DNA of 60,075 nt from Oscillospiraceae bacterium (GTDB lineage: Bacteria; Bacillota; Clostridia; Oscillospirales; Ruminococcaceae), in the NCBI GenBank assembly GCA_020024475.1, contig JAHHTS010000003.1:1-60075 (forward strand). The letters run 5' to 3'. Numbering within the stretch: position 1 is the stretch's first letter; each line of letters starts with the position of its first letter. A model generated the notes under the pieces. That model had not been told where the DNA came from and made no database searches. It was given only the letters and a program-made list of their open reading frames with translations. Below are positions 7,716-16,043 of the stretch, piece by piece. The position numbers and the translations under genes are program-made.

Positions 7716-7716
7716 T

Positions 7717-7905
7717 ATGAAGGCAAGTGAACTCCGTAATATGTCAGCAGAACAGCTGACAGCTAAACTTAAAGAACTAAAAGCAGAACTGTTCAATCTT
7801 CGTTTTCAGCACGCTATCAATCAGTTGGAAAATCCAATGAGAATCCAGACAGTTAAAAAAGATATCGCTAGAGTTAACACAGCTCTTAGCGCAATCGCTA
7901 AATAA
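7717..7905 (+). CDS. rpmC: 50S ribosomal protein L29
   Basis: L29 is a small two-helix protein next to L23 at the tunnel exit. The 62 residues (MKASELRNMSAEQL to LSAIAK) fit the family. ATG at 7717 is preferred over a GTG at 7708 because it aligns with the conserved MKxxELR start and has GAGGTAGGTG at suitable spacing; the start follows the rplP stop by one base. Confidence 0.97.
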   Translation: MKASELRNMSAEQLTAKLKELKAELFNLRFQHAINQLENPMRIQTVKKDIARVNTALSAIAK

Positions 7906-7923
7906 TAAGGGGAGGTAAAAACA

Positions 7924-8178
7924 ATGGAACGTAACTTGAGAAAAACAAGAATTGGTACAGTTGTTTCTGACAAAATGGATAAAACAATTGTAGTTGCTAT
8001 CGCAGACAGAGTTAAACACCCTTTGTACAAAAAAATCGTTAAAAGAACTGTTAAATTTAAAGTTCATGACGAAAATAATGAATGTGGTATCGGTGACCGT
8101 GTAGAAATCATGGAAACTCGTCCACTTTCTAAAGACAAAAACTGGAGACTTGTTAAGATAGTTGAAAAAGCTAAATAA
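7924..8178 (+). CDS. rpsQ: 30S ribosomal protein S17
   Basis: S17 is a primary 16S-binding OB-fold protein. The 84 residues show RKTRIGTVVSDKMDKTIVV and HPLYKKIVKRT, both typical. AGGGGAGG-like ribosome-binding site precedes the ATG by about 7 bases. Confidence 0.98.
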   Translation: MERNLRKTRIGTVVSDKMDKTIVVAIADRVKHPLYKKIVKRTVKFKVHDENNECGIGDRVEIMETRPLSKDKNWRLVKIVEKAK

Positions 8179-8205
8179 GCTAATTTTGAAAAGGAGGACT
8201 TGTAC

Positions 8206-8574
8206 ATGGTACAGATGCAGACCTATTTAAAGGTTGCTGACAACACAGGTGCTAAAGAACTTATGTGTATTAGAGTTCTTGGCGGCACACGCAGAAGATA
8301 TGCTAATATCGGCGATGTTGTTGTAGCATCAGTTAAAAAAACAACACCAGGCGGAGTTGTTAAAAAAGGTGAAGTTGTTAAAGCTGTAATTGTTCGTTCA
8401 AAGAGCGGCATTCGTCGTGAAGATGGTTCATACATCAGATTTGACGAAAACGCAGCAGTTATTATTAGAGATGATAAAAATCCGAAAGGCACTCGTATTT
8501 TTGGGCCAGTTGCTCGTGAACTTCGCGACAAAGGTTACCTTAAAATCTTGAGCCTTGCTCCGGAATCACTGTAA
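8206..8574 (+). CDS. rplN: 50S ribosomal protein L14
   Basis: L14 sits at the subunit interface and is the docking site of silencing factor RsfS. The 122-residue length is exact for the family when ATG at 8206 is used; TTG at 8200 is too close to AAGGAGG (8191-8197). The start MVQMQTYLKVADNTGAKELMC matches the MIQ-type consensus. Confidence 0.98.
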   Translation: MVQMQTYLKVADNTGAKELMCIRVLGGTRRRYANIGDVVVASVKKTTPGGVVKKGEVVKAVIVRSKSGIRREDGSYIRFDENAAVIIRDDKNPKGTRIFGPVARELRDKGYLKILSLAPESL

Positions 8575-8586
8575 GGAGAAGTTATA

Positions 8587-8901
8587 ATGAATAAAGTTCA
8601 TGTAAAAACTGGTGATACCGTTAAAATTATCAGCGGTAAAGACCGTGGTGAAACCGGCAAAGTTCTCGCTGTAAGCCCAAAAGAAGGCAAAGTTATTGTT
8701 GAAGGCCTTAACATGGTTAAAAAACATGTGAAACCAAGAAGACAGGGCGAAACAGGCGGTATCGTAGACGCTGAAGGCGCTATCTACGCAAGCAAGGTTA
8801 TGCCAGTATGTCCAAAATGTGGCAAAGCTACAAGAATTGGTCATAAAATCGAAAACGGCAAAAAAGTTCGTATTTGCAAGCACTGTGGTGCTGAAATTTA
8901 A
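8587..8901 (+). CDS. rplX: 50S ribosomal protein L24
   Basis: L24 initiates large-subunit assembly. The 104 residues carry a KOW motif (VKTGDTVKIISGKDRGETGKVLAV) and a C-terminal part with CPKCGKATRIG and CKHCG, a likely zinc site also found in other Gram-positive L24 proteins. AAGGAGA precedes the ATG. Confidence 0.97.
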   Translation: MNKVHVKTGDTVKIISGKDRGETGKVLAVSPKEGKVIVEGLNMVKKHVKPRRQGETGGIVDAEGAIYASKVMPVCPKCGKATRIGHKIENGKKVRICKHCGAEI

Positions 8902-8922
8902 TAGAGGGGGAGGAACTTTTAA

Positions 8923-9462
8923 ATGTCAAACATCAAAGAATTATATGTAAATGAAGTTGCTCCTGCTCTTATGAAGCAGTTCAACTACAAAAGCGTAATG
9001 CAGATTCCAAAATTGGATAAAGTAGTTATCAATGTTGGTTGCTCAGAAGCTAAAGAAAACTCAAAAGTTATCGAATCAGTTGTAAGTGATATCAAACAGA
9101 TCACAGGTCAGCAGCCAATCGTATGTAAAGCTAAAAAATCAGTTGCTAACTTCAAACTCCGTGAAGGTATGCCTATCGGTGTTAAAGTTACACTCCGTGG
9201 TGAAAAAATGTATGAATTCGTTGACAGACTTTTCAACGTTGCTCTTCCACGTGTAAGAGACTTCCATGGCATCAACGGCAACTCATTTGACGGTCGCGGC
9301 AACTATTCTTTTGGTATTAAAGAACAGTTGATATTCCCTGAAATCGAATATGATAAAATCGACGCTTTGCGTGGTATGGATATCTCATTCGTTACAACAG
9401 CGACAACAGACGAAGAAGCAAAAGCTTTGCTTAAAGCTTTGGGCGCTCCATTCGCAAACTAA
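8923..9462 (+). CDS. rplE: 50S ribosomal protein L5
   Basis: L5 binds 5S rRNA in the central protuberance. The 179-residue protein includes GLREGMPIGVKVTLRGEKMYEF-like FKLREGMPIGVKVTLRGEK and the FPEIEYDKID motif. A long GA-rich site (AGGGGGAGGA) precedes the ATG. Confidence 0.98.
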   Translation: MSNIKELYVNEVAPALMKQFNYKSVMQIPKLDKVVINVGCSEAKENSKVIESVVSDIKQITGQQPIVCKAKKSVANFKLREGMPIGVKVTLRGEKMYEFVDRLFNVALPRVRDFHGINGNSFDGRGNYSFGIKEQLIFPEIEYDKIDALRGMDISFVTTATTDEEAKALLKALGAPFAN

Positions 9463-9480
9463 TAGGGGGATATAAAGACT

Positions 9481-9666
9481 ATGGCTAAAACATCTATGAA
9501 AGTTAAACAGCAGCGTGAAGCTAAATTTTCAACAAGAGAATACAACAGATGCAAAATCTGTGGCAGACCACATGCTTATCTGAGAAAATACGGTGTATGC
9601 CGTATTTGCTTCAGAGAATTGGCTTACAAAGGTGAAATCCCTGGCGTAAGAAAAGCAAGCTGGTAA
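9481..9666 (+). CDS. rpsZ: 30S ribosomal protein S14, zinc-binding type
   Basis: At 61 residues this is the short S14 with a zinc ribbon: CKICGRPHAYLRKYGVCRIC supplies four cysteines. It places S14 in the 30S head next to S3 and S10. Zinc-free long S14 paralogues replace it under zinc starvation in some Firmicutes; none is present in this window. Confidence 0.98.
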   Translation: MAKTSMKVKQQREAKFSTREYNRCKICGRPHAYLRKYGVCRICFRELAYKGEIPGVRKASW

Positions 9667-9700
9667 TCAAACTTTTAATACTCACACAGGAGGCAAGATT

Positions 9701-10099
9701 ATGAATATCACTGATCCAATCGCTGACTTGCTCACTAGAATCAGAAATGCTTCTCAGGCAAGACACGCAACAGTTGACGTACCTGCATCCAACATGAAAA
9801 AAGCTATTGCTCAGATTCTTGTTGAAGAAGGCTACGTAAAAAGCTACACAGTGACAGAAGATGATAAACAGGGTGTTATCACTATCACACTGAAATACAC
9901 AGAAACAAACGCACCAGTAATCACAGGTTTGCGCAGAGTTTCAAAACCAGGTCTTCGTATCTATACAAGCTGCGAAGATATGCCAAAGGTTATGAAAGGT
10001 ATCGGTACAGCTATCGTTTCAACACCTAAAGGCGTTATGACAGACAGAAAAGCTCGCAAAGAAAATGTGGGCGGCGAAGTTCTCGCTTTTGTATGGTAA
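9701..10099 (+). CDS. rpsH: 30S ribosomal protein S8
   Basis: S8 is a primary binder of 16S helix 21 and, in E. coli, represses the spc operon. The 132 residues begin MNITDPIADLLTRIRNA and end with the RKARKENVGGEVLAFVW RNA-binding C-terminus. AGGAGG lies 8 bases before the ATG. Confidence 0.98.
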   Translation: MNITDPIADLLTRIRNASQARHATVDVPASNMKKAIAQILVEEGYVKSYTVTEDDKQGVITITLKYTETNAPVITGLRRVSKPGLRIYTSCEDMPKVMKGIGTAIVSTPKGVMTDRKARKENVGGEVLAFVW

Positions 10100-10112
10100 G
10101 GGGGTAAATAGT

Positions 10113-10655
10113 ATGTCGAGAATAGGAAGAAAACCCATCACTATTCCAGCAGGTGTAAAAATTACAGTTGATGGAAATAAAGTTACAGTTGCTGGCCCTA
10201 AGGGAACACTTGATTCCACTTTCCACCCAAAAATGGCAATCGCTGTTGAAGGTGAAACAGTTGTTGTTTCCCGTCCAGATGATTCAAACGAAAGCAAATC
10301 ATTGCATGGTTTGACAAGAACACTTATTAGTAACATGGTTACTGGTGTTACAGAAGGCTTCTCCAAAGATTTGGAAGTTATCGGTGTTGGTTACAGAGTT
10401 GCAAAACAGGGCAAAAACCTTGTTATGAACCTTGGTTTCTCACATCAGGTAATTATGCCTGAAATCGATGGTATCACTATCGAAGTTCCAGATCCTAACA
10501 AAATTAAAGTTGTTGGTATCGACAAACAGAAAGTTGGCCAGTTTGCAGCTGAAATTCGTGAAAAACGTCCACCAGAACCTTATAAAGGCAAAGGTATTCG
10601 TTATGTTGGCGAATATATAATCCGCAAAGAAGGCAAAACAGGTAAAGGTAAATAA
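10113..10655 (+). CDS. rplF: 50S ribosomal protein L6
   Basis: L6 lies near the GTPase-associated centre. The 180 residues open MSRIGRKPITIPAGVKI and carry the late RPPEPYKGKGIRYxGE signature. ATG at 10113 follows AAGGGGG by 8 bases; upstream in-frame codons overlap rpsH and are rejected. Confidence 0.98.
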   Translation: MSRIGRKPITIPAGVKITVDGNKVTVAGPKGTLDSTFHPKMAIAVEGETVVVSRPDDSNESKSLHGLTRTLISNMVTGVTEGFSKDLEVIGVGYRVAKQGKNLVMNLGFSHQVIMPEIDGITIEVPDPNKIKVVGIDKQKVGQFAAEIREKRPPEPYKGKGIRYVGEYIIRKEGKTGKGK

Positions 10656-10673
10656 TAAAGGAGTGAGCTAATT

Positions 10674-11033
10674 ATGGTAAAGAAACCAAACAGTAATCAG
10701 GCAAGACTTAGAAGACATGCCAGAGTTCGCACAAAAATCAGCGGCACAGCAGCACGTCCTCGTCTGAATGTTTTCCGCTCCTCAAAGCACATCTATGCTC
10801 AGATTATTGATGACATCGCAGGCGTAACACTTGCAAGCGCATCAACAATGGACAAAGATTTCACAGGCAATGGCGGTAACATCGAAGCTGCAAAAGCAGT
10901 TGGTAATAAAATTGCTAAAGTAGCACTTGAAAAAGGCATTACAACAGTAGTGTTTGACCGTGGCGGCTATATCTATCATGGTCGTGTTAAAGCATTGGCA
11001 GAAGGCGCCCGTGAAGGCGGCTTGGTGCTGTAG
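10674..11033 (+). CDS. rplR: 50S ribosomal protein L18
   Basis: L18 brings 5S rRNA to the large subunit with L5. The 119 residues have RLRRHARVRTKISGT, RPRLNVFRSSKHIYAQIIDD and FDRGGYIYHGRVKALAEGAREGG. Ten bases separate it from rpsE. Confidence 0.98.
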   Translation: MVKKPNSNQARLRRHARVRTKISGTAARPRLNVFRSSKHIYAQIIDDIAGVTLASASTMDKDFTGNGGNIEAAKAVGNKIAKVALEKGITTVVFDRGGYIYHGRVKALAEGAREGGLVL

Positions 11034-11043
11034 GAGGGATACA

Positions 11044-11544
11044 ATGGAAAGAATTGACGCAAGCGTTTTGGACCTTCAGGAGAAGGTTGTATCAATCAAT
11101 CGTGTATCAAAAACCGTTAAAGGCGGTCGTATCATGAAGTTTTCTGCTCTCGTAGTAGTTGGCAATGGCGACGGTATCGTAGGTTATGGTATAGGTAAAG
11201 CAGCTGAAGTACCTGAAGCAATTCGCAAAGGTGTAGAAGATGCTAGAAAAAACTTAGTTAGAATTTCAATGAAAGGCACAACAATTCCTCACGAAATTGT
11301 AGGCGCATTCGGCGCAGCTAGAGTTCTTATGAGACCAGCTGCACCTGGTACTGGTGTTATTGCTGGTGGTGCTGTTCGTGATGTTTTGGAAGCTGCTGGT
11401 ATCAAAGATATTCGTACAAAATCACTTCGTTCAAGAAACCCAGGCAACGTTGTTGCTGCAACAGTAGCAGGTCTTTCATCTGTTAGAAATGCTGAAGAAG
11501 TTGCTAAACTTCGTGGTTTGAGTGTTGAAGAAATGTTAGGTTAA
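11044..11544 (+). CDS. rpsE: 30S ribosomal protein S5
   Basis: S5 helps maintain decoding fidelity and unwind mRNA at the entry tunnel. The 166 residues show the dsRBD-like VSKTVKGGRIMKFSALVVVG and the VGYGIGKAAEVPEAIRKG stretch. ATG at 11044 sits behind AGGAGGG; the longer open frame starting inside rplR lacks a ribosome-binding site. Confidence 0.98.
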   Translation: MERIDASVLDLQEKVVSINRVSKTVKGGRIMKFSALVVVGNGDGIVGYGIGKAAEVPEAIRKGVEDARKNLVRISMKGTTIPHEIVGAFGAARVLMRPAAPGTGVIAGGAVRDVLEAAGIKDIRTKSLRSRNPGNVVAATVAGLSSVRNAEEVAKLRGLSVEEMLG

Positions 11545-11561
11545 TAAGGAGGTATTTTGAA

Positions 11562-11816
11562 ATGGCTAATGAAGTTAAAAAAGATGTAGCAGTTGAAAAA
11601 GTACCTGCTAAAAGAGGCAGAAAACCTAAAAAGGTTGAACCTGCAACAGTAACAATTAAACTCGTTAAAAGTCTCGCAGGCCGCATTCAGAATCAGAAAG
11701 ATTGTGCAGCAGCCCTCGGTCTAAAAACAATTGGCGACGTAACAGTTCAGCCAGCTACACCTGCAACAATGGGCAAAGTTGCAAAAATTGCTCATCTTGT
11801 TGAAGTTGTTAAATAA
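11562..11816 (+). CDS. rpmD: 50S ribosomal protein L30 with basic N-terminal extension
   Basis: The L30 fold occupies residues 29-84 (TVTIKLVKSLAGRIQNQKD onward), about the usual 56-60 residues. Residues 1-28 are an added lysine/proline-rich arm containing KRGRKPKK, which resembles an AT-hook or a flexible rRNA-binding tail. AAGGAGG lies before the ATG and there is no later in-frame start near the core, so the extension should be translated. Its role is unknown. Confidence 0.93.
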   Translation: MANEVKKDVAVEKVPAKRGRKPKKVEPATVTIKLVKSLAGRIQNQKDCAAALGLKTIGDVTVQPATPATMGKVAKIAHLVEVVK

Positions 11817-11836
11817 TAACAGGGAGGTGCACAATA

Positions 11837-12280
11837 ATGATGCTTCACGAATTGAAACCTGCAGCAGGTTCTACAAAAGCTGCTAAAAGAAAAGGTCGTG
11901 GTCATGGTAGCGGTAACGGCAAAACTGCTGGTTACGGCCACAAAGGTCAGAAAGCTCGTTCAGGCGCTAAAAGAGCAGGCTTTGAAGGTGGTCAGCTTCC
12001 ACTTCAGAGAAGACTTCCAAAAGTTGGCTTTAACAACTGCGTATTTGCAACAGTTTACGCAACAATCAATGTAAGCGACCTTGAAGCAAGATTCGAAGCT
12101 AACAGTGTTGTTGATGAAGCAGCAGTAGTAGCAAGCGGTCTTGTTAAAAAAGTTAACGACGGTATCAAAGTTCTTGGTAATGGTGAAATTACTAAACCAA
12201 TGACAGTACAACTTAAAGCTTTTTCTGCCTCTGCTAAAGAAAAAATTGAAAAAGCAGGCGGAAAGGCAGAGGTGAAATAA
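11837..12280 (+). CDS. rplO: 50S ribosomal protein L15
   Basis: L15 is a late assembly protein with a long glycine-rich N-terminal arm, seen here as KAAKRKGRGHGSGNGKTAGYGHKGQKARSG-type sequence. The 147-residue length is normal. Two adjacent ATG codons (11837 and 11840) both suit the AGGGAGG site; the difference is one residue. Confidence 0.97.
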   Translation: MMLHELKPAAGSTKAAKRKGRGHGSGNGKTAGYGHKGQKARSGAKRAGFEGGQLPLQRRLPKVGFNNCVFATVYATINVSDLEARFEANSVVDEAAVVASGLVKKVNDGIKVLGNGEITKPMTVQLKAFSASAKEKIEKAGGKAEVK

Positions 12281-12282
12281 GA

Positions 12283-13581
12283 GTGTTACAGACATTTAAA
12301 AATGCGTGGAAAATTGAGGACCTTAGAAAGAAAATGATCTTTACAGCAGTTGTTCTCGTAATCTATAGATTAGGTTGCGCAATCGCTGTTCCTTTCATTG
12401 ACCCAACCGCTCTCAAAGCTATGATTTCAGCTGGTGACGGCAATATGCTCGGTTATATAAACCTTATGAGCGGTGGCGCATTTGCCAATGCTACTCTTTT
12501 CGCACTTGGTGTAATTCCTTACATCAACTCATCTATCATCATCACACTTTTGACAGTTGCTATTCCTTATTTGGAAAACCTGTCAAAAGAGGGTGAAGAA
12601 GGAAGAAAGAAAATTGCAAAAATCACAAGATATGTTGCAATTGTTATAGCTTTTGTTCTTGCTTTTGGCTACTATTTTGTACTCAAAAACAGGCTTCATG
12701 CTCTTCTTTACACAAAAGGCTTTGAAGGCTTCTTCGCAGCAGTAGTTATAATTTCATCCTTCGTTGCAGGCTCTATGCTTCTAATGTGGATGGGTGAACA
12801 AATTGATAAAAAGGGCATCGGCAACGGCGTTTCTCTTATTATCTTCACAGGTATCATTTCAAGATTCTCACACACAGCTACATACTTTGTTGCTTTGTTT
12901 AAAGAAGGCTTGAATGGTAAAAAAATCAACTTCGTTCTTGTACCACTTTTCATTATTTTCGCTATTGCAGTTATTGCTTTCGCAGTTGTTCTTAATAACG
13001 CCGAAAGAAGAATTCCTGTTCAGTATGCAAAAAGAGTTGTTGGTAGAAAAATGATGGGTGGACAGAATACACATTTGCCAATCAAAGTTAATATGTCAGG
13101 TGTTATGCCTGTTATCTTTGCTGGTTCAATTATGTCACTTCCAGGCACAATCATCAGTTTCTTTAACATCAAGAACGAACTTGCTGATAAAATCCTTAGC
13201 ATTTTCGACTACAATGGTTTACTATACTCAATAGGTTATGTATTGTTGATTATCGCTTTCAACTATTTCTATGTAACAATGCAGTACAACCCAGTTGAAA
13301 TTGCTAACAACCTCCGTAAAAATAACGGTGTTATCCCAGGATTCCGTCCTGGTAAACAAACTCAGGATTTTATTTCAAGAGTTTTGTCTAAACTCACTTT
13401 TATCGGTGCTGTATTCCTTGCAGTAGTAGCAATTCTACCTATCATCACTGGTAACCTTACAAATACAGGTATCCAGCTCGGTGGTACATCAATACTTATT
13501 ATTGTTGGTGTTGCTTTGGAAGTTGCTCAGCAACTTGAAAGCCAGATGGTTATGCGCCATCACAAAGGTTTTCTTGAATAA
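12283..13581 (+). CDS. secY: Protein translocase channel subunit SecY
   Basis: SecY forms the membrane channel for Sec-dependent export. The 432-residue protein has the expected ten hydrophobic helices and the cytoplasmic loop motif GRKMMGGQNTHLPIKVNMSGVMPVIFA, plus NNGVIPGFRPGKQT between later helices. It starts with GTG two bases after rplO, with AGAGGTG in the end of rplO. Location between rplO and adk is the classic spc order. Confidence 0.98.
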   Translation: MLQTFKNAWKIEDLRKKMIFTAVVLVIYRLGCAIAVPFIDPTALKAMISAGDGNMLGYINLMSGGAFANATLFALGVIPYINSSIIITLLTVAIPYLENLSKEGEEGRKKIAKITRYVAIVIAFVLAFGYYFVLKNRLHALLYTKGFEGFFAAVVIISSFVAGSMLLMWMGEQIDKKGIGNGVSLIIFTGIISRFSHTATYFVALFKEGLNGKKINFVLVPLFIIFAIAVIAFAVVLNNAERRIPVQYAKRVVGRKMMGGQNTHLPIKVNMSGVMPVIFAGSIMSLPGTIISFFNIKNELADKILSIFDYNGLLYSIGYVLLIIAFNYFYVTMQYNPVEIANNLRKNNGVIPGFRPGKQTQDFISRVLSKLTFIGAVFLAVVAILPIITGNLTNTGIQLGGTSILIIVGVALEVAQQLESQMVMRHHKGFLE

Positions 13582-13614
13582 TTGAACCGATACTCAATAA
13601 GGAGATTAATAATT

Positions 13615-14244
13615 ATGAATATTATATTATTAGGAGCTCCTGGTGCCGGCAAAGGCACACAGGCAGAAATTATTTGCGAGAAACTTAAAATTCCAACAAT
13701 TTCTACAGGCGCTATTCTTCGTCAGGCTATGAAAGACGGCACAGAAATGGGCAAGAAAGCTAAAAGTTTTATCGAAGCAGGCGACTTGGTACCAGATGAT
13801 GTTATTATTGGTATTGTAAAAGATAGACTCGCAGCTGATGACTGCAAAAATGGCTTTATACTTGACGGTGTTCCAAGAACAATCGCTCAGGCAGAAGCAA
13901 TAGATGCTATGGGCATCAAAATTGATATAGCTCTTGATATCGAAGTTAAAGATGAGACAATCATCGAACGCGTAAGCGGAAGAAGAGTTTGCTCATGTGG
14001 AGCTTCATATCATATCAAATATAAACCAAGTGCTGTGGATGGTATCTGTGATAAATGTGGTCAGCCACTTACAATTCGCAAAGATGATGAACCAGCAACA
14101 GTTCTTGACCGTCTTACTACTTACCACAAGCTTACAGAACCTCTTAAAGATTTCTACAAAGCAAAAGGTATTTTGGTAGAAGTTGACGGCGAAGGCAGTG
14201 TTGAAAATACTACAGAATTGGTGCTAAAAGCAATAGGAGAATAA
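13615..14244 (+). CDS. adk: Adenylate kinase
   Basis: Catalyses AMP + ATP to 2 ADP. The P-loop GAPGAGKGT is at residues 7-15, and the AMP site DGVPRTIAQAEA follows. The lid domain has four cysteines for zinc, but the first pair is spaced C-S-C rather than the usual C-x2-C (RRVCSCGASYH ... CDKCGQPL). ATG at 13615 is chosen since AAGGAG lies 10 bases upstream; the frame opens at a TTG with no site. 209 residues. Confidence 0.97.
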   Translation: MNIILLGAPGAGKGTQAEIICEKLKIPTISTGAILRQAMKDGTEMGKKAKSFIEAGDLVPDDVIIGIVKDRLAADDCKNGFILDGVPRTIAQAEAIDAMGIKIDIALDIEVKDETIIERVSGRRVCSCGASYHIKYKPSAVDGICDKCGQPLTIRKDDEPATVLDRLTTYHKLTEPLKDFYKAKGILVEVDGEGSVENTTELVLKAIGE

Positions 14245-14248
14245 TACC

Positions 14249-15010
14249 GTGATTATCATAAAAAGCCCCGAAGACATAAAAAAATTAAATTATGCTTGCA
14301 ATATCAGCGCGGATGTGTTACAATACGCCGGGGAACAGATAAATGCAGGTATGTCTACCTATGAACTTGATAAACTAATACACGACTTTATCATCGCTCA
14401 TGGTGCTACTCCGTCTTTCCTTGGACTCTATGGGTTCAAGGGAAACGCGTGTATTTCTATCAATGATGAAATCATTCATGGTATTCCATCAAAGAAGAAA
14501 ATCATCAGAAGCGGTGATATTGTTAGTGTTGATGTTGGTGCAGCTATTAATGGTTTCACCGGCGACAACGCTTATACTTTCAAGGTAGGCGCTGTTAGTC
14601 CTACAGCTGAAAAGCTTTTGCGTGTTACTAACGAATGTTTGTATCTGGGTATAGCGGCTGCAAAACCAGGAAACAGAGTTGGAGATATAGGTTATGCTGT
14701 CCAAAAACATGCAGAGGACAACGGCTTTTTCGTTGTTAGAGAATTCGTAGGCCATGGTGTTGGCAAAGATATGCACGAAGAACCAGAAGTACCAAATTTT
14801 GGTAGAGCTGGTCATGGTGTTCGTCTTGTGCCGGGAATGACTATTGCCATCGAACCTATGATTAACGAGGGAACAGTTAAAATTAAGCAAATGCCAGACG
14901 GCTGGACTGTAAAGACAGCTGATGGTTCCTTGTCTGCTCATTTTGAGCATACAATAGCTATCACTCAAGATGGTCCAGTTATCTTGACTAAACCTTCAGG
15001 TAGCCTTTAA
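14249..15010 (+). CDS. map: Methionine aminopeptidase, type I
   Basis: Removes the initiator methionine cotranslationally after deformylation. All five metal ligands are visible: D95, D106, H169, E202 and E233, together with H77. The 253-residue length fits the short type Ia enzyme without an N-terminal zinc finger. Start is GTG at 14249, with GGAG 9 bases upstream, four bases after adk. Confidence 0.97.
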   Translation: MIIIKSPEDIKKLNYACNISADVLQYAGEQINAGMSTYELDKLIHDFIIAHGATPSFLGLYGFKGNACISINDEIIHGIPSKKKIIRSGDIVSVDVGAAINGFTGDNAYTFKVGAVSPTAEKLLRVTNECLYLGIAAAKPGNRVGDIGYAVQKHAEDNGFFVVREFVGHGVGKDMHEEPEVPNFGRAGHGVRLVPGMTIAIEPMINEGTVKIKQMPDGWTVKTADGSLSAHFEHTIAITQDGPVILTKPSGSL

Positions 15011-15249
15011 TGATTGAGGCTGGAAGTGTAGTTAAGTCTTTGGCTGGCAAGGACAAAGACAGTTATTTCTGTGTTGTTGAGCTAATAGACAATTATTGTT
15101 TTTTGCGGGATGGTAAAATCCATAAATTGGAAAATCCAAAGCGCAAAAACATTAAACATGTCCAAAACACCCCATATAAATTGCAATCAGAGGCTTTGCA
15201 AGTGAACAAGCATCTGAAAAAGGCTATAGACGGCCTAACTAATTTTTAG
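15010..15249 (+). CDS. KOW-domain RNA-binding protein (L14e/L6e-like)
   Basis: This 79-residue basic protein has an N-terminal KOW motif (EAGSVVKSLAGKDKDSYFCVVEL) followed by DGKxHKLENPKRKN. It is a conserved resident between map and infA in many Clostridia and absent from the E. coli operon. The start overlaps the map stop by one base. A ribosome-associated role is inferred from fold and location. Confidence 0.9.
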   Translation: MIEAGSVVKSLAGKDKDSYFCVVELIDNYCFLRDGKIHKLENPKRKNIKHVQNTPYKLQSEALQVNKHLKKAIDGLTNF

Positions 15250-15259
15250 GAGAAATATT

Positions 15260-15478
15260 ATGGCTAAAGATGATGTAATTGAAGTGGAAGGAACAGTTAT
15301 TGAGGCTATGCCTAATGCTATGTTCCAAGTTGAACTTGCAAATGGTCACCGTTTGCTCGCTCACATTTCAGGAAAACTTAGAATGAATTTCATTCGAATT
15401 TTACCAGGCGATAAGGTTACAGTTGAAATGTCACCTTACGATTTAACAAAGGGACGCATTACCTGGCGTTCCAAATAA
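15260..15478 (+). CDS. infA: Translation initiation factor IF-1
   Basis: IF-1 occupies the 30S A site during initiation. The 72-residue single OB-fold protein (MAKDDVIEVEGTVIEAMPNA to KGRITWRSK) is canonical in length and sequence. AGGAGA precedes the ATG by 6 bases. Confidence 0.98.
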   Translation: MAKDDVIEVEGTVIEAMPNAMFQVELANGHRLLAHISGKLRMNFIRILPGDKVTVEMSPYDLTKGRITWRSK

Positions 15479-15505
15479 CACAAGCATTAATAGGAGGTTA
15501 CAAAT

Positions 15506-15619
15506 ATGAAGGTAAAGCCATCCGTTAAACCAATGTGCGAAAAATGCAAGGTTATCAAACGCAAAGGTAAAGTTATGGTAATCTGCACAAATCCAAAACA
15601 CAAACAGCGTCAGGGTTAA
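15506..15619 (+). CDS. rpmJ: 50S ribosomal protein L36
   Basis: A 37-residue protein: MKVKPSVKPMCEKCKVIKRK then KGKVMVICTNPKHKQRQG. C11, C14, C27 and H32 make the CCCH zinc site of the zinc-dependent L36 form. TAGGAGG is 9 bases upstream. It lies between infA and rpsM as in most Firmicutes and was too short for ordinary ORF length cutoffs. Confidence 0.97.
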   Translation: MKVKPSVKPMCEKCKVIKRKGKVMVICTNPKHKQRQG

Positions 15620-15652
15620 TTCTGACAATAATTTAAGCAGGAGGTAAGATAT

Positions 15653-16024
15653 ATGGCTCGTATATCAGGTGTTGACTTACCAAGAGAAAAACGTGTTGAA
15701 ATCGGCCTTACTTATATTTATGGTATCGGTCTTTCAACATCACAGAAACTTCTCGCGGCTGCTGGTGTAAATCCAGACACAAGAGTAAAAGACCTTACAG
15801 ATGATGAAGTACAGGCAATTAGAGATCAGATAGAAAATCAGCAGGTTACAGTAGAAGGTGATCTTCGCAGACAGACAGCTTTGGACATCAAGAGATTGGT
15901 TGAAATCGGCTGCTATCGTGGCGTTAGACATCGCAAAGGTTTGCCAGTTCGCGGACAGAGAACAAAAACTAACGCAAGAACACGCAAAGGTGCTAAGAAA
16001 ACTGTAGCAAACAAAAAGAAATAA
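15653..16024 (+). CDS. rpsM: 30S ribosomal protein S13
   Basis: S13 bridges to L5 in the large subunit and contacts P-site tRNA through its basic tail. The 123 residues begin MARISGVDLPREKRVEIGLTY and end in a lysine/arginine-rich tail (GQRTKTNARTRKGAKKT). First gene of the alpha-operon segment. Confidence 0.98.
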   Translation: MARISGVDLPREKRVEIGLTYIYGIGLSTSQKLLAAAGVNPDTRVKDLTDDEVQAIRDQIENQQVTVEGDLRRQTALDIKRLVEIGCYRGVRHRKGLPVRGQRTKTNARTRKGAKKTVANKKK

Positions 16025-16043
16025 TCTAGGAGGCTAAACAGCA

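Noticed and set aside
14489..14968. 159-codon minus-strand open frame opposite map
   Set aside because: Shadow of a strongly conserved gene; no ribosome-binding site and no recognisable product.
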